NCBI GenBank assembly: GCA_028293225.1
Contig: JAQGPE010000594.1
Coordinates: 1-7,015, forward strand
Source of the DNA: Akkermansiaceae bacterium
GTDB lineage: Bacteria > Verrucomicrobiota > Verrucomicrobiia > Verrucomicrobiales > Akkermansiaceae
Length of the DNA: 7,015 nucleotides
Reading direction: 5' to 3'
Every line of letters begins with the position of its first letter. The stretch's first letter is position 1. Below are positions 6,874-7,015 of this stretch, one piece after another. Position numbers and translations under genes: made by a program. The notes beneath the pieces are model-generated. The model was given only the letters and a program-made list of their open reading frames with translations, was not told where the DNA came from and searched no databases.

Positions 6874-6895
6874 AGCCCATCCGAGTGTATGGGCT
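6874..6895 (+). promoter_or_regulatory. Inverted repeat / hairpin in the secA leader
   Basis: The 111-nt gap between the SDR stop and secA contains a perfect 7+7 bp inverted repeat, AGCCCAT (6874-6880) and ATGGGCT (6889-6895), with an 8-nt loop. A smaller GTGC/GCAC repeat (6858-6861, 6867-6870) precedes it. No T-run follows, so it is not a standard intrinsic terminator for the SDR gene. A weak promoter-like pair, TTGCAC (6865-6870) and TATGGG (6888-6893) spaced by 17 nt, overlaps the repeat. It could be an operator, an RNA hairpin or chance. Confidence 0.35.
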
Positions 6896-6937
6896 CCGCC
6901 CGCACCGCATTCCGCACGGCGCTCTATTTCCCCGCAT

Positions 6938-7015
6938 ATGATCAAGTGGATCCTCCAGAAAATCGTCGGTTCGAAGAATCAGCGCGAAGTGCGCCGCATC
7001 CGCCCTACCGTCGAT
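6938..7015 (+). CDS. secA: Preprotein translocase ATPase SecA, N-terminal part (cut at right edge)
   Basis: Only the first 26 codons are present, reading MIKWILQKIVGSKNQREVRR and then IRPTVD. This matches the start of SecA: the E. coli protein has a similar amphipathic N-terminal helix followed by FGSRNDRTLRRM, and Verrucomicrobiota homologues recalled from memory are closer still. SecA is the cytoplasmic motor ATPase that drives unfolded preproteins through SecYEG. The many signal-peptide proteins in this window would depend on it. ATG 6938 fits the family's start exactly. No Shine-Dalgarno is visible before it. The nucleotide-binding motifs lie outside the window, so integrity cannot be judged. 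Confidence 0.85.
   Translation, partial: MIKWILQKIVGSKNQREVRRIRPTVD

Noticed and set aside
5897..6937. Upstream extension of the beta-barrel gene frame, giving a 602-residue protein
   Set aside because: The extension runs antisense through the UxuB-like SDR. The barrel's signal peptide begins at 5896, so an exported barrel cannot carry a 347-residue front of this kind.
6827..6937. Possible tRNA or other RNA gene in the secA leader
   Set aside because: The hairpins do not form a cloverleaf and no anticodon or T-arm consensus is present.

Overview
The window is a GC-rich, gene-dense stretch of a bacterial chromosome with eight protein-coding genes, two of them cut by the window edges. No RNA genes, insertion sequences or CRISPR arrays were seen. 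The content suggests a free-living, polysaccharide-using Verrucomicrobiota bacterium, perhaps Luteolibacter- or Haloferula-like. This is inferred from the SecA N-terminus, the divergent secreted SGNH hydrolase and calcium-motif propeller protein, the scarcity of Shine-Dalgarno sequences, and protein-level resemblance recalled from those groups. No search was run.

Left part (1-1637, + strand): the end of a DUF6941-type protein is followed after 16 nt by a short-chain dehydrogenase (SDR) with an intact catalytic tetrad and a hydrophobic C-terminal tail. A small exported protein of unknown function comes 49 nt later. The last two most likely start at GTG. All three could be one transcript.

Middle part (1663-4229): two exported proteins diverge from an 89-nt intergenic region. 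Leftward is an SGNH/GDSL hydrolase with all catalytic blocks. Rightward is an FG-GAP/VCBS protein with seven DxDGDG-type calcium motifs, which suggests a seven-bladed beta-propeller. A perfect 6+6 bp inverted repeat lies in the middle of the shared promoter region. The pair may work together on a carbohydrate outside the cytoplasm.

Right part (4247-5896, - strand): an outer-membrane beta-barrel of the MetA-pathway (Phenol_MetA_deg) type is followed, possibly in translational coupling, by an exported protein with a C-terminal OB-like module. By hand count the latter gene has clearly lower GC than its neighbours.

Right edge (6038-7015, + strand): a cytoplasmic SDR resembling the UxuB/YjmF sugar-acid reductases, then a 111-nt leader with an inverted repeat, then the first 26 codons of secA. 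The divergent gap before this SDR holds a short degenerate repeat of a kind often seen between genes.

Nothing here amounts to a clear new biological system. The best leads are the divergent hydrolase/propeller pair with its inverted repeat, the lower-GC exported OB-like protein, and the hairpin in the secA leader.
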